From positions 1,426,001-1,490,000 of the forward strand of contig NZ_CP022282.1 of assembly GCF_002216065.1 (NCBI RefSeq): 64,000 nt of DNA, read 5' to 3'. Positions within the stretch are counted from its first letter, which is position 1. Every line of letters starts with the position of its first letter. Position numbers and translations under genes: made by a program. The notes under the pieces were generated by a model, which did no database searches, was not told the DNA's origin, and worked only from the letters and a program-made list of their open reading frames with translations. Source of the stretch: Chryseobacterium sp. T16E-39. GTDB taxonomy: Bacteria; Bacteroidota; Bacteroidia; Flavobacteriales; Weeksellaceae. Positions 26,157 to 34,616 of this stretch are shown here, piece after piece.

Positions 26157-26600
26157 TTTATTTTACTTTAATAAATTTAAAATATTTTTTATCAAATATT
26201 CATTTTTCTTTTATTAATCCTATTTGGACGCTCTTAAATTTTTATTGATGCAAGCCTCACTATACACTCATACTTCCATTCCATGCTTTCTAAGTGTTAA
26301 CCACTGCTATAGAGATTAGGATTCGTCATTGCAAGCAAAGCGAAGCATCTTTTTAAAGACTTACTCCATTATCTATCACAATCTTCATACATTTTGTCAT
26401 TTCGTAGGAATCCAAATTCTAACTTTTATAGAGAGTGTTTAGATTCCTACGGAATGACAAAGTCGTTATTTACATTTAGATCCGTAAAATTGAAAATCAA
26501 AAATGATCGAATGCTCGCACGAACACACAGATATTAACAGGAAGAAACGAAAAGCAAAATACTTTCCGTTTCTCTTAAATATATTGAAAATTTGTGTCTG
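26157..26600. other. Gene-free spacer with degenerate repeat
   Basis: 444 bp with no gene seen. It contains an inverted pair of about 20 bp (26393-26412 and 26442-26461) and fragments such as TTGCAAGCAAAGCGAAGCA that recur as debris in other spacers of this window (around 47.0 and 53.2 kb). Confidence 0.5.
26393..26461. repeat. Inverted repeat, 20-bp arms with one mismatch
   Basis: The left arm is TTTGTCATTTCGTAGGAATC; the right arm, 29 bp further on, is its complement with one change. It resembles the palindromic intergenic repeats found scattered in Flavobacteriia genomes. It is not followed by a T-run and does not adjoin a gene end. Confidence 0.6.
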
Positions 26601-27569
26601 TTATTTTTTGATCAAAAAATCATAGAACGGCGAATACATTAAATCATTAGGTTCTAAATACACAACATTTTTTTTCAAATCCAATGTCATATTAAAACGT
26701 TTTAGAAAATTATTCCCTAAAACGCCGTCCATTTCATCGCTGCCCTGAACTCCTCCAATAACAGTAGAAAATGCACCTGGAATCAGTGGTAAAGAGTACC
26801 TTCCTATATCTACTTTATCAAATCTTACATTGTATAATTTACCTATTTCCTGGGAAGAACCACTGACAGAAGATGTCGCAAAGGATTTTAATGTATGTAA
26901 AAGCGAATGTTTTTTAACAAAAGGAGTATTAAGATCCATAACACGATCTGAGCCAGTATCAATTTCGACACATACATGATATGATTTCTTGCTTACTGTA
27001 AGAGGAATATTAACCGTTGGCACCCCTAATACATACTTTATCTTGAGTGCTATACTTCTTTTTGAAGGTTTAAAATGATCAGAATAAAAAAATATTTTTT
27101 TCTTATTATAATCAATTTTAGTAATGTTTCTTTTAATAAAGTTTAATCCAATCACTCCATCCCAAAAATCAGCCGGATATGCAATCTCTAAGAAAGAGAT
27201 ATCATTAATTATTTGATTACCTATTTGCAGTTTGTTTTTGGAACTTACTCCTACCTCGCTCGAACCTGTTGTACCATTATTTAAAACCTTATCGTTGAAC
27301 TCCATTTTAATTTTATGGAAAGAATTTGGATTAAACACCATCGAAGTTGCTCCGGTATCAAACAAAAATTTAAGGTCCTCACTATCATTAATTTTACCCT
27401 TAACATAGATCCTGCTATCAGCTCCAAGTTCAAAATCAACGGAGTCAATAGGAAAATTCAGAGATTCTTTGGTATTATTACTGTAGAGTGCTTTCGTGTT
27501 TTTATTTTGTCCCGGGATTGTCAGTAAACACACAAAAAATAGAATTGCAGTTATATTTTTTAATTTCAT
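26601..27569 (-). CDS. Retropepsin-like aspartic protease, two DTG motifs (322 aa)
   Basis: It starts at MKLKNITAILFFVCLLTIPGQ, a signal peptide, in preference to an upstream Met at 27617 that would place 16 charged residues before it. Two catalytic-type triads are visible in one chain: FLFDTGATSMVFNP near residue 90 and VCVEIDTGSDRVMDL near 200. Each is followed by a later hydrophobic-Gly motif (GVIGLNFIKR, GVLGNNFLKRFNMTLDL). The chain therefore looks like a two-lobed pepsin-type duplication, which is common for Bacteroidota 'aspartyl protease family' proteins of the periplasm. It is divergent from the two-component system, with an OmpR-like box between them. Confidence 0.82.
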   Translation of the reverse strand: MKLKNITAILFFVCLLTIPGQNKNTKALYSNNTKESLNFPIDSVDFELGADSRIYVKGKINDSEDLKFLFDTGATSMVFNPNSFHKIKMEFNDKVLNNGTTGSSEVGVSSKNKLQIGNQIINDISFLEIAYPADFWDGVIGLNFIKRNITKIDYNKKKIFFYSDHFKPSKRSIALKIKYVLGVPTVNIPLTVSKKSYHVCVEIDTGSDRVMDLNTPFVKKHSLLHTLKSFATSSVSGSSQEIGKLYNVRFDKVDIGRYSLPLIPGAFSTVIGGVQGSDEMDGVLGNNFLKRFNMTLDLKKNVVYLEPNDLMYSPFYDFLIKK

Positions 27570-27638
27570 TGATGTCTTTTTTTTCCTGGTACAAATTTCA
27601 TTAAGATCCGACAACATTTGAGTTATCCCATTGTTATC

Positions 27639-27658
27639 TAGTGTTAAATAGTGTTATC
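27639..27658. promoter_or_regulatory. OmpR-like direct-repeat box, copy 1
   Basis: TAGTGTTAAATAGTGTTATC holds two GTGTTA units 10 bp apart, the spacing used by OmpR/PhoB-type dimers, preceded by a partial third unit GTTATC. It lies 59 bp before the histidine kinase start and 70 bp before the divergent protease start. A near-identical copy is at 30001-30020. Confidence 0.6.
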
Positions 27659-27716
27659 GAAATATTTTTGTATGTTTCTTAATTCGTAAATTCGATAAGC
27701 TTCTAATTAAAATACC

Positions 27717-29087
27717 ATGTATAATTTCTTAATTCGCTTTGGAAAACCTTTATTTATACTCACCACGATAGTTATTCTTGTGTTTCAGGGGTATTGGATC
27801 TATAACAGCTTTCAAAGTAAAAAGAAAGAATTTCTTGAGAGAACTAAGTTTGAAATGACTCAAATTCTATTTAATAATATTGTAAGACATGGCAATGTAG
27901 ATTCTAAAAAAATAGACTCGATTTTTGGACAAGGAAAAATAACCTTTGATCTATATCCTTCTCTTAATTCTAAAAATTTTGTTGCACAAACGGTACGAAA
28001 GAGCAAAAACACTAATGGTGCACTTAAAATTGAAATTAAAAAAGATACTCTTTATAAGGGTATCTCTTTTGATATCAACGGCAAAAGTATGGACAGTATA
28101 TTATACAAAAATATAAAAACCTCTATTCCAGAACTTTCCGATGAAGACGTGGTCGTTTATCACGAAAATCCCACTTTTAAACGCACATATCCGGTCAAGC
28201 TTCCTATCGAAGATAAAAATACGACTGAGAAAGTGACTCCCTCCAACGACGAAAATACTTACCGCATTCATATTAATGATTTAACGCGCATCATCGTAAT
28301 TCACAAAATGCCTGGCGTTATCATTTTTTCCATCCTTTATATCATCCTTTTCATTGGTACTTTCTTTATTCTTTATAGTACTTTAGTGTTTTACCAGAAG
28401 CTATTAAAAAATAAAGAAGTCTTTACCCGAAATATGACTCACGAATTAAAAATTCCTATTTCTACGCTCCTTATTACTGCTGAAGGTCTTGAAAAGTATG
28501 ATATTGCCAGTGAACCTCAAGGCGCCCGAAAATATGCTCAAATTATCCAAAAGGCTACCCAGCAACTTTCATTTCTTGTAGAATCAATTCTCCAAAATGC
28601 AAGGACTGATCATAAAGAAAAACTTTCTATCAACCGCGTCAATTTATTAACTTTACTTGAAAAGGTGACAGAGGTACTTTCAAGCATCATTATTCAACAA
28701 AAAGGGAGTATTGTATTCGATGAAATTAATGGAGATATTGATATTAAAGGAAACTATGAACAGCTAAAACAAGTTTTTTTGAACATCGTTGATAATTCTT
28801 TAAAATATTCAGAAAAGGAACCTGTTGTCGTTATATCAGCAGAACAAAAAAGTCACAAAGTAATTATAAGGATAAAGGATAATGGAATTGGAATTTCAGA
28901 AAAGTATCATACCGAAGTTTTTGATCCATACTTTAGAATAAATAATGGAGACCTGCATGATGTAAAAGGTTTTGGACTAGGCTTAAGTTTTGTGAAAAAA
29001 TCACTAAAAAATCAAGGCGGAAGTATAAAAATACTAAAATCAGAGGAAGGCACTCTTATTGAAATAAATATACCATCATATGAGTAA
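27717..29087 (+). CDS. Sensor histidine kinase (456 aa)
   Basis: TM1 is at about 11-30. A periplasmic sensor region of about 170 residues follows, then TM2 (VIIFSILYIILFIGTFFILYSTLVFY). The HisKA motif is NMTHELKIPIS with His242, followed by the HATPase N-box QVFLNIVDNSLKYSE, G1 IKDNGIGIS and G2 GFGLGLSFVKK. It overlaps the response regulator gene by 8 bp. The periplasmic domain is rich in charged residues and has no recognised fold. It is the Bacteroidota RprX/RprY-like architecture. An OmpR-like box upstream suggests autoregulation. Confidence 0.92.
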   Translation: MYNFLIRFGKPLFILTTIVILVFQGYWIYNSFQSKKKEFLERTKFEMTQILFNNIVRHGNVDSKKIDSIFGQGKITFDLYPSLNSKNFVAQTVRKSKNTNGALKIEIKKDTLYKGISFDINGKSMDSILYKNIKTSIPELSDEDVVVYHENPTFKRTYPVKLPIEDKNTTEKVTPSNDENTYRIHINDLTRIIVIHKMPGVIIFSILYIILFIGTFFILYSTLVFYQKLLKNKEVFTRNMTHELKIPISTLLITAEGLEKYDIASEPQGARKYAQIIQKATQQLSFLVESILQNARTDHKEKLSINRVNLLTLLEKVTEVLSSIIIQQKGSIVFDEINGDIDIKGNYEQLKQVFLNIVDNSLKYSEKEPVVVISAEQKSHKVIIRIKDNGIGISEKYHTEVFDPYFRINNGDLHDVKGFGLGLSFVKKSLKNQGGSIKILKSEEGTLIEINIPSYE

Positions 29088-29775
29088 TAAAATAAAATTG
29101 TTGTACCTGGAAGATGATGCGCTGTTAGGTGAGGTTACTACAGATATGCTTACAAGAGATGGGTTTGCCGTAAAATGGGTAACCAATGGCGTTGAGGGTC
29201 TGGAAATAACGAATGATGAATCTTTTGATATTGTTGTGGCAGATATTATGATGCCCAAATTAGATGGTTATACTTTTCTAAAAACTCTGAGAGACAGCGG
29301 AAATGATATACCAATAATTCTGCTTTCTGCCCGTGTTCTTACAGAAGATGTTTTAAAAGGTTTTGAAATCGGAGCAGATGATTATATCCGTAAACCATTT
29401 AGTATTGAAGAACTTATTGCAAGAATTCACAGAATCTTAAGAAACTCCTCTACAGCTTCTTCCGGTTTAAATGAAAAGAATACAATATCCATTGGTGAAT
29501 ATGAATACAGTCCTCATTCCTACAAATTGAAACACAAAGAAGAATCTTTCAATCTTTCTCCGAGAGCAGGGGAAATTCTTTATCTTTTAGCAACCAGTAA
29601 GGACAATCTCCTTCCACGCAAAGAAACCCTTATAAACCTTTGGGGCGACGACAACTTTTTCAATGGCAGAAGTTTAGACGTCTTTATTTCTAAATTGAGG
29701 AAACAACTTTCACGAGATCCGAGAATTAGCATCATCAATATCAGAGCTACTGGATATCGATTAGTAATCTCATAA
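29080..29775 (+). CDS. OmpR-family response regulator (231 aa)
   Basis: The receiver domain has acidic residues EDD at 11-13, phospho-acceptor Asp55 (VVADIMMPKLDG) and switch Lys in YIRKPFS. The C-terminal winged helix (Trans_reg_C, about 130-231) includes LSPRAGEILYLLATSKDNLLPRKE, GRSLDVFISKLRKQL and INIRATGYRLV. It overlaps its kinase gene by 8 bp. It is the natural candidate to bind the matching boxes at 27639-27658 and 30001-30020. Confidence 0.94.
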   Translation: MSNKIKLLYLEDDALLGEVTTDMLTRDGFAVKWVTNGVEGLEITNDESFDIVVADIMMPKLDGYTFLKTLRDSGNDIPIILLSARVLTEDVLKGFEIGADDYIRKPFSIEELIARIHRILRNSSTASSGLNEKNTISIGEYEYSPHSYKLKHKEESFNLSPRAGEILYLLATSKDNLLPRKETLINLWGDDNFFNGRSLDVFISKLRKQLSRDPRISIINIRATGYRLVIS

Positions 29776-30000
29776 AAAAGTAATATTTGTCAGGTGTTTT
29801 ATAAATACTACTGGAGATATCATCGCCTTTTCCTCAAAACGATCAACCCTTTTTTCGTCTTTAAGTTGGGCTATAAAAGATTTAAAATTGCAGTAATAAC
29901 TAATAATAAGAATAAAAATAATCTGTAGATCATAATAGATGTTTTTTGATACCGCAAAGTTCTAAAAGAAATACTCTATTCTTAGTTATTAGAAGTTACA

Positions 30001-30020
30001 TAGTGTTAAATACTGTTATC
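30001..30020. promoter_or_regulatory. OmpR-like direct-repeat box, copy 2
   Basis: TAGTGTTAAATACTGTTATC differs from copy 1 (27639-27658) at one base out of 20, and the upstream flank GTTAC also matches. It is placed between two convergent genes, not at an obvious promoter. Confidence 0.55.
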
Positions 30021-30027
30021 ACAAAAT

Positions 30028-30055
30028 AAAAAGGAAGACGATGGTCTTCCTTTTT
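30028..30055. terminator. Bidirectional terminator between response regulator and S9 peptidase
   Basis: A 12-bp stem (AAAAAGGAAGAC / GTCTTCCTTTTT) with a GATG loop and T-runs on both strands. Confidence 0.8.
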
Positions 30056-30078
30056 TGTATGATAGATATTTATTGAAA

Positions 30079-32082
30079 TTATTTATTGAAATTTTCTGCG
30101 AAAAAGCCTAACATATATTTATACAATTCCAATCGGTTGGGTTCTTTTCCAAAACCATGCCCCTCATCATATTTTACCATATACGGTGTTTCAAAACCTT
30201 TAGCCCGCATTGCTTTTACAATCTGATCAGATTCATTGATATTTACTCTTGGATCATTGGCTCCCTGTACAACAAAAAGCGGTTTTTTAATCTTGTCGAT
30301 CTGATAAACCGGGGAAACTTCTTTAGCAATTTTTGCCTCTTCTGGATTATCAAGATCGTACCAGATCTGTTTTACCATTTCCTTATAAGGCTTCCAATAT
30401 TCCGGGAATGAATCAAAGAATGTAAAGATGTTGGAAACTCCAACATAATCCACACCACATGTATATAAATCTGGAGTTTTAATCAATCCCATGAGGGTTG
30501 CATAACCTCCGTGACTTCCTCCGTAAATGGCAATTTTATCTTTATCAATCCATCCTTGCGCTATGGCATACTTTACTCCATCTTCTACGTCATCCATTGC
30601 TTTTCTGCCAATTTGTTTGTATCCGGATTTCTGAAACTCTTTTCCATAACCCCCAGAAATCCTGAAATTCACCTGTAATGTGGCATATCCTCTACTGGCA
30701 AACAATTGTGATTCAGGGTTGAATCCCCATTGGTCTCTCACTCCTTGTGGCCCTCCGTGAGGGTTTACGACCATAGGCACTTTTTTACCTTCCAAAGCAG
30801 CTTTAGGCAAAGTAATATATCCACGAATAGTTAGCCCATCTCTGCTTTTGAATTCAATAGGCCTCATTTCAGCCATATCCTCTTCTTTCAATTGAGGCAT
30901 CAGGTTGTAAAGGAGCTTTGTCTGCTTGGTTTTAGTATCATACTCATAATAGGTTCCATACAATTTATCACTGCCAACAACGACCAAAAGCTTCTCATTA
31001 TGATCATCTGACGATACAACACCAAACTCCTTATCTCCAAACTGAGATTTTAATTGATCATCAACTTCTTTGTAGAATTTACTTACCGGAACAATTTCAC
31101 TTTTCACCCCATTATAACTGATGTAATCTAATTCATAATTCCTGTTTTTCCCGGCAACCTGGATGGAGCTTACATCATAAACAGGGTTTGAATAGACTTC
31201 TTTTATGACTGAATTTTTCTTAAGATCATACAGCACTATTTTAGTCTTATCACTATCCAGATTGGAAACAACATAAGCCTCATCTTTGTTTTTAGAGTTG
31301 TCATTAAATCTGATAATACCAAAAGTATCAGACCAATCCGCCTTTTTAATAAGATTAAATTTACCGGTCTGCAAATCCTTATAATAGGTATGAGTGGTCA
31401 GACCATTAACGAGAACAGTATATCCTCTCAAATTACCATCCTTATCAAAAATAAAATCATCAATAGGGTTTTTAGAATCTTTATTTTCATACAGCTGAAT
31501 CATTTCACCTGTGACAAAATTGATTTTATAAGGTTCAAAGATCTGCTTATTATTCTTATTCATTGTAACAACAACAAAATCTGTGTCTTTTATTAAATTT
31601 ACAGAACCTAATGTTACGCCCTCAAACGGGGTAAGATCTTTCAGATTAGTTCCGTCAATGTCAGCAGCGTACAGATGTAGATTTTCATTTCCCCCTTTAT
31701 CCTGAGTGAAAAACAAGCGGCTTTTGTTTAACCAGCCATAGCTTTTGATGAGATCTTCCTTCTCCTCAATAGCCTTGGTCACTTTACCTGTTTTTAAGTT
31801 TTTAACGTAGACATGATTCTTACTGTCTTTATCCTTTTCTTTGTAGGAAAGGAAACTTCCATCCGGAGAAATTTTAAATTGGGAAGCCTTAGGTCTTGCA
31901 AAATAATCTTCTACCTTATACTTATAAGTTCCTTTATCGTAGGAAAGAAGTTTATCCAAAGTGGCTTTGGTAGATGGCAGAGTGGCATCACCCGGTAATT
32001 GAGCTGTTGTGTTTTGTGCATTCATGATAATCGTTGACATGGCAACCTGAGCGGTTATTATAAATTTAGTTTTTAGATTCAT
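30079..32082 (-). CDS. S9-family prolyl oligopeptidase-like serine peptidase (667 aa)
   Basis: A signal peptide (LKTKFIITAQVAMSTIIMNA) precedes a beta-propeller of about 400 residues with repeated blades (SPDGSFLSYKEKDKDSKNHVYVKNLKTGK). The C-terminal alpha/beta-hydrolase peptidase domain follows. The nucleophile elbow is YGGSHGGYATL, the Asp lies in VQGANDPRVN and the His in YDEGHGF. HGGPQGVRDQWGFNPESQLFASRGYATLQVNFRISGGYG is the conserved family block. Periplasmic S9C/D acylaminoacyl or dipeptidyl-type peptidases degrade peptides for uptake. Single gene, convergent with the two-component system. Confidence 0.92.
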   Translation of the reverse strand: MNLKTKFIITAQVAMSTIIMNAQNTTAQLPGDATLPSTKATLDKLLSYDKGTYKYKVEDYFARPKASQFKISPDGSFLSYKEKDKDSKNHVYVKNLKTGKVTKAIEEKEDLIKSYGWLNKSRLFFTQDKGGNENLHLYAADIDGTNLKDLTPFEGVTLGSVNLIKDTDFVVVTMNKNNKQIFEPYKINFVTGEMIQLYENKDSKNPIDDFIFDKDGNLRGYTVLVNGLTTHTYYKDLQTGKFNLIKKADWSDTFGIIRFNDNSKNKDEAYVVSNLDSDKTKIVLYDLKKNSVIKEVYSNPVYDVSSIQVAGKNRNYELDYISYNGVKSEIVPVSKFYKEVDDQLKSQFGDKEFGVVSSDDHNEKLLVVVGSDKLYGTYYEYDTKTKQTKLLYNLMPQLKEEDMAEMRPIEFKSRDGLTIRGYITLPKAALEGKKVPMVVNPHGGPQGVRDQWGFNPESQLFASRGYATLQVNFRISGGYGKEFQKSGYKQIGRKAMDDVEDGVKYAIAQGWIDKDKIAIYGGSHGGYATLMGLIKTPDLYTCGVDYVGVSNIFTFFDSFPEYWKPYKEMVKQIWYDLDNPEEAKIAKEVSPVYQIDKIKKPLFVVQGANDPRVNINESDQIVKAMRAKGFETPYMVKYDEGHGFGKEPNRLELYKYMLGFFAENFNK

Positions 32083-32190
32083 AGTATTGTGTTTTGGATT
32101 GGATTAAAAACTATTACAAAAAATGCTTTTGCATATTAGACGTTTATACATTCTAAAATGTTACATTTTTCTCTCCTGAATGTGAAAAAA

Positions 32191-32220
32191 AAGAACGAAA
32201 AGCAATCACTAATCGTTCTT
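32191..32220 (-). terminator. Terminator downstream of DoxX-like gene
   Basis: AAGAACGA / TCGTTCTT stem with a 14-nt loop. On the minus strand it is followed by a T-run, 20 bp after the DoxX-like gene stop. Confidence 0.6.
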
Positions 32221-32240
32221 TTTATATGAAAATTTTTTTT

Positions 32241-32699
32241 TTAACTTAAGTAAATCCCAAAATACCAGGTCCATGCGATTAATACAATCTGCATCGGAAG
32301 TCTTTCTTTATACAAATAAACCATTCCCGGACCAGTATAGTCTCCTTTGAAAATATTAACCTTTTTTCTGGATGAATTGATATTGGCAACAAACACCAGA
32401 ATAAAGAAAATGATCAGCAAAATAGCTGTCATTTCTCGCAGTGAAGGAATCATCAAACCGATCCCCGCTGCAATTTCAATAATCCCGGTGATATATACCC
32501 AAAACATTTTGCCAGGAATAAAATCTGGAATCATCATAGCCATGCCTTTTTGAAATTTAAAATGAGCAAATCCGGTAAATAAAATGAAAACGGCCATTCC
32601 AAGATTTCCTGAAAACAAAAAATTCCAATCTCCCTGAAATAGTTTTGTACCGATCAACGCCAGAATAAATGTGGCAAAAAGAATGACTAATAATTTCAC
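32241..32699 (-). CDS. DoxX-like membrane protein (152 aa)
   Basis: Four transmembrane helices in the DoxX-like arrangement: LLVILFATFILALIGTKLF, GMAVFILFTGFAHFKFQKGM, ITGIIEIAAGIGLMIPS and TAILLIIFFILVFVANI. The phrases FTGFAHF and PGKMFWVYITGIIEIAAGIGLMIP are typical of DoxX family proteins such as those at the membrane of thiol-redox or oxidase partners. The biochemical role is not established. It is the last gene before the S9 peptidase and points the same way as the long minus-strand accessory run upstream. Confidence 0.82.
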   Translation of the reverse strand: MKLLVILFATFILALIGTKLFQGDWNFLFSGNLGMAVFILFTGFAHFKFQKGMAMMIPDFIPGKMFWVYITGIIEIAAGIGLMIPSLREMTAILLIIFFILVFVANINSSRKKVNIFKGDYTGPGMVYLYKERLPMQIVLIAWTWYFGIYLS

Positions 32700-32786
32700 A
32701 AATAATTGTATTGAGTTGAATATTAAAGTTATAATAAAAACTATGAGTATGCTTAAAATAGGTTGGAGAAAACTATTTGTTTCATA

Positions 32787-33227
32787 TTAATTTCTTTCGG
32801 CAAGTTCTTTAACCATTTGCAGTCCTTTCGTAAATCCCATATTGATATGTTCTTCCCAACTTTTTTCCGTCTGCACCTCAGCGTGAAGCTTTGTCTTTCC
32901 ATCAAAATCAATAAGAAAATATTTTTCAAAGGAGCCGCTCCATTCCTTCACTTCTTTACTCTCAGTATCTTCTACTCCATCTTTCACCATACCCAAATGT
33001 TTAAAAACAATTTCAGTTGGTTCGTTTAGGCTGTCTATGGTAGAAACCATCCCCTCACTGTCTGAACCCATAAAATAGGTTTTCCCGCCAACTTTCCAGT
33101 CAGATTTCATTTTAGACCCGGAACCGAAAAATTGAGTCCATTCACTATAGGTTTCAGGTCCCCATAAAATGTCCCACACCTTTTGTAAAGGAGCATCAAT
33201 TATTATTTCATAAGATAATGTTTCCAT
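32787..33227 (-). CDS. SRPBCC (AHSA1-type) domain protein (146 aa)
   Basis: The whole chain is one START/Bet v1-like domain. It opens SYEIIIDAPLQKVWDILWGPETYSEWTQFFGSGSKMKSDWKVGGKTYF, the hallmark of AHSA1/SRPBCC proteins, and ends in a long amphipathic helix (GFTKGLQMVKELAE). These domains bind small hydrophobic ligands in a deep pocket; the ligand is unknown. A near relative follows directly upstream (33256-33684), with about 40 percent of positions alike at the N-terminus by eye, suggesting tandem duplication. Confidence 0.85.
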   Translation of the reverse strand: METLSYEIIIDAPLQKVWDILWGPETYSEWTQFFGSGSKMKSDWKVGGKTYFMGSDSEGMVSTIDSLNEPTEIVFKHLGMVKDGVEDTESKEVKEWSGSFEKYFLIDFDGKTKLHAEVQTEKSWEEHINMGFTKGLQMVKELAERN

Positions 33228-33255
33228 ATTTTTATATTTTGTGGTTTAAAGAAAA

Positions 33256-33684
33256 TCAAAGTTGATTTTGGGAAAGATTTTTTACAATCTCTAAAGCTTT
33301 GGGAAACTTTTCTTCAAAAAAGCTTTTAAACTCGGAAGGAGTCTGGATCTCGCTTTTTAGAGTGGTTCCACTTTCTGTCTCTGTTAAAACATAAGATTCA
33401 GTTGCTTCACCCCAATCCATTGGAGTTTCTACACCTGCAAGAATTTCTCCTAAATGAAGAAATTTAATTTCTTTGTTGGGTATATTTTTTTCTACCCTAC
33501 TAAACATCCCGTTATTATTAGGATCTAAAAATTTTACGATACTCCCTTCTTCCAGATTTCCCTGATAAAAGGAACCTTCCATGAAGGCAGCTGTCCATTG
33601 TCTGTAAGTCATTTCACTCCAAAGTACGGTCCATACTTTTTCAGGGGTGGCATTAATCTGTATTTCGTACGATAACTTTTCCAT
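33256..33684 (-). CDS. SRPBCC (AHSA1-type) domain protein (142 aa)
   Basis: I start at MEKLSYEIQINATPEKVWTVLWSEMTYRQWTAAFMEGSFYQGNLEEGSIV, where the domain begins; the open frame continues 38 codons into the SDR gene upstream without similarity. It is a single ligand-binding SRPBCC domain ending in helix FFEEKFPKALEIVKNL. It resembles its downstream neighbour (32787-33227) in the opening motif and in length, so the two probably arose by duplication. Function unknown. Confidence 0.83.
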   Translation of the reverse strand: MEKLSYEIQINATPEKVWTVLWSEMTYRQWTAAFMEGSFYQGNLEEGSIVKFLDPNNNGMFSRVEKNIPNKEIKFLHLGEILAGVETPMDWGEATESYVLTETESGTTLKSEIQTPSEFKSFFEEKFPKALEIVKNLSQNQL

Positions 33685-33736
33685 GCTATATATATTATTT
33701 AAATGATTAGTGTAATTTTTATGTAATATAAACGAT

Positions 33737-34570
33737 CTACCCTCCAACAAAATCCCCTCCATTAATATGAATAATCTCTCCTGTAATAAAACTGGCATCC
33801 TCAGAAGCCAGAAAAACGTAAGCTGGAGCCACCTCAGAAGGTTGACCGGCCCTTTTTAAAGGATTGTCTTTTCCAAATGTTGAAAGATCATCAAAAGTTT
33901 CTTTTACCAAAGGAGTCCAAATAGGTCCCGGAGCCACTCCATTTACCAAAATTTTCTTATCTGCCAGATTGGTAGCCAGCGACCGGATAAATGTAGCAAT
34001 AGCTCCCTTTGTCGCGGAATAATCGATTAAGTGATCACTTCCTCTATACGCTGTGACTGAAGTTGTGCAAATAATCCGGGAACCCTTTTGCATTAAAGGT
34101 AAAAAATCCCTGGTCAGAGCGATCATTGAAATGATGTTTACATTAAAAGTTTCCAGGATTTGTTTATCCGATATCTTTTCAATATCATTCTTTGGAAACT
34201 GTATACCTGCATTATTAACAAGGATGTCCAGGGTCTTCCATTCTTTTTTTACTGTATTCAAGCATTTTGTACGAAACACCTTTTTAGCGACATCACCTTT
34301 TAGCAAAATACACTTCTTACCTTCTTTCTCTACAAGTTTCAAGGTTTCTTTAGCATCCCTATCACTCTCTTTATAAATAATAGCGATATCTGCTCCTTCT
34401 CTGGCAAAATGTACCGCAACTGCCTGCCCAATTCCGCTGTCACCACCAGAGATCACTGCCGTTTTATTCAAAAGCTTTTTACTTCCGATATAATTTTTAC
34501 GGATAATTTCTGGAAACAGCCCTTCCTTAGGAACTTTTGATTTAGATTGTGACTTGTTCTGTGTTCTCAT
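33737..34570 (-). CDS. SDR-family oxidoreductase, glucose-dehydrogenase-like (277 aa)
   Basis: The Rossmann motif is GGDSGIGQAVAVHFA. NNAGIQ marks the adenine ring-binding strand, and the catalytic triad is Ser in TTSVTAYRG with YSATK (YxxxK). The C-terminal motif PGPIWTPLV and GGDFVGG complete the classical SDR. An N-terminal extension of about 40 residues (SKVPKEGLFPEIIRKNYIGSKKL) is typical of the YhdF/YhxC/GsiB-associated general-stress SDR group. I start at MRTQNKSQ, since 15 upstream codons look non-coding. Substrate unknown. Confidence 0.88.
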   Translation of the reverse strand: MRTQNKSQSKSKVPKEGLFPEIIRKNYIGSKKLLNKTAVISGGDSGIGQAVAVHFAREGADIAIIYKESDRDAKETLKLVEKEGKKCILLKGDVAKKVFRTKCLNTVKKEWKTLDILVNNAGIQFPKNDIEKISDKQILETFNVNIISMIALTRDFLPLMQKGSRIICTTSVTAYRGSDHLIDYSATKGAIATFIRSLATNLADKKILVNGVAPGPIWTPLVKETFDDLSTFGKDNPLKRAGQPSEVAPAYVFLASEDASFITGEIIHINGGDFVGG

Positions 34571-34616
34571 AAGCAAATCTTTTTTAAGAACCATCAAACA
34601 ATAAGCCGAAAACACT

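Larger units (their letters stand above)
29776..30078. other. Spacer between convergent genes
   Basis: 303 bp of AT-rich sequence. It contains the second OmpR-like box (30001-30020) and a terminator (30028-30055). No open reading frame or recognised RNA was found; the box would be hard to explain unless it drives a small transcript. Confidence 0.5.
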
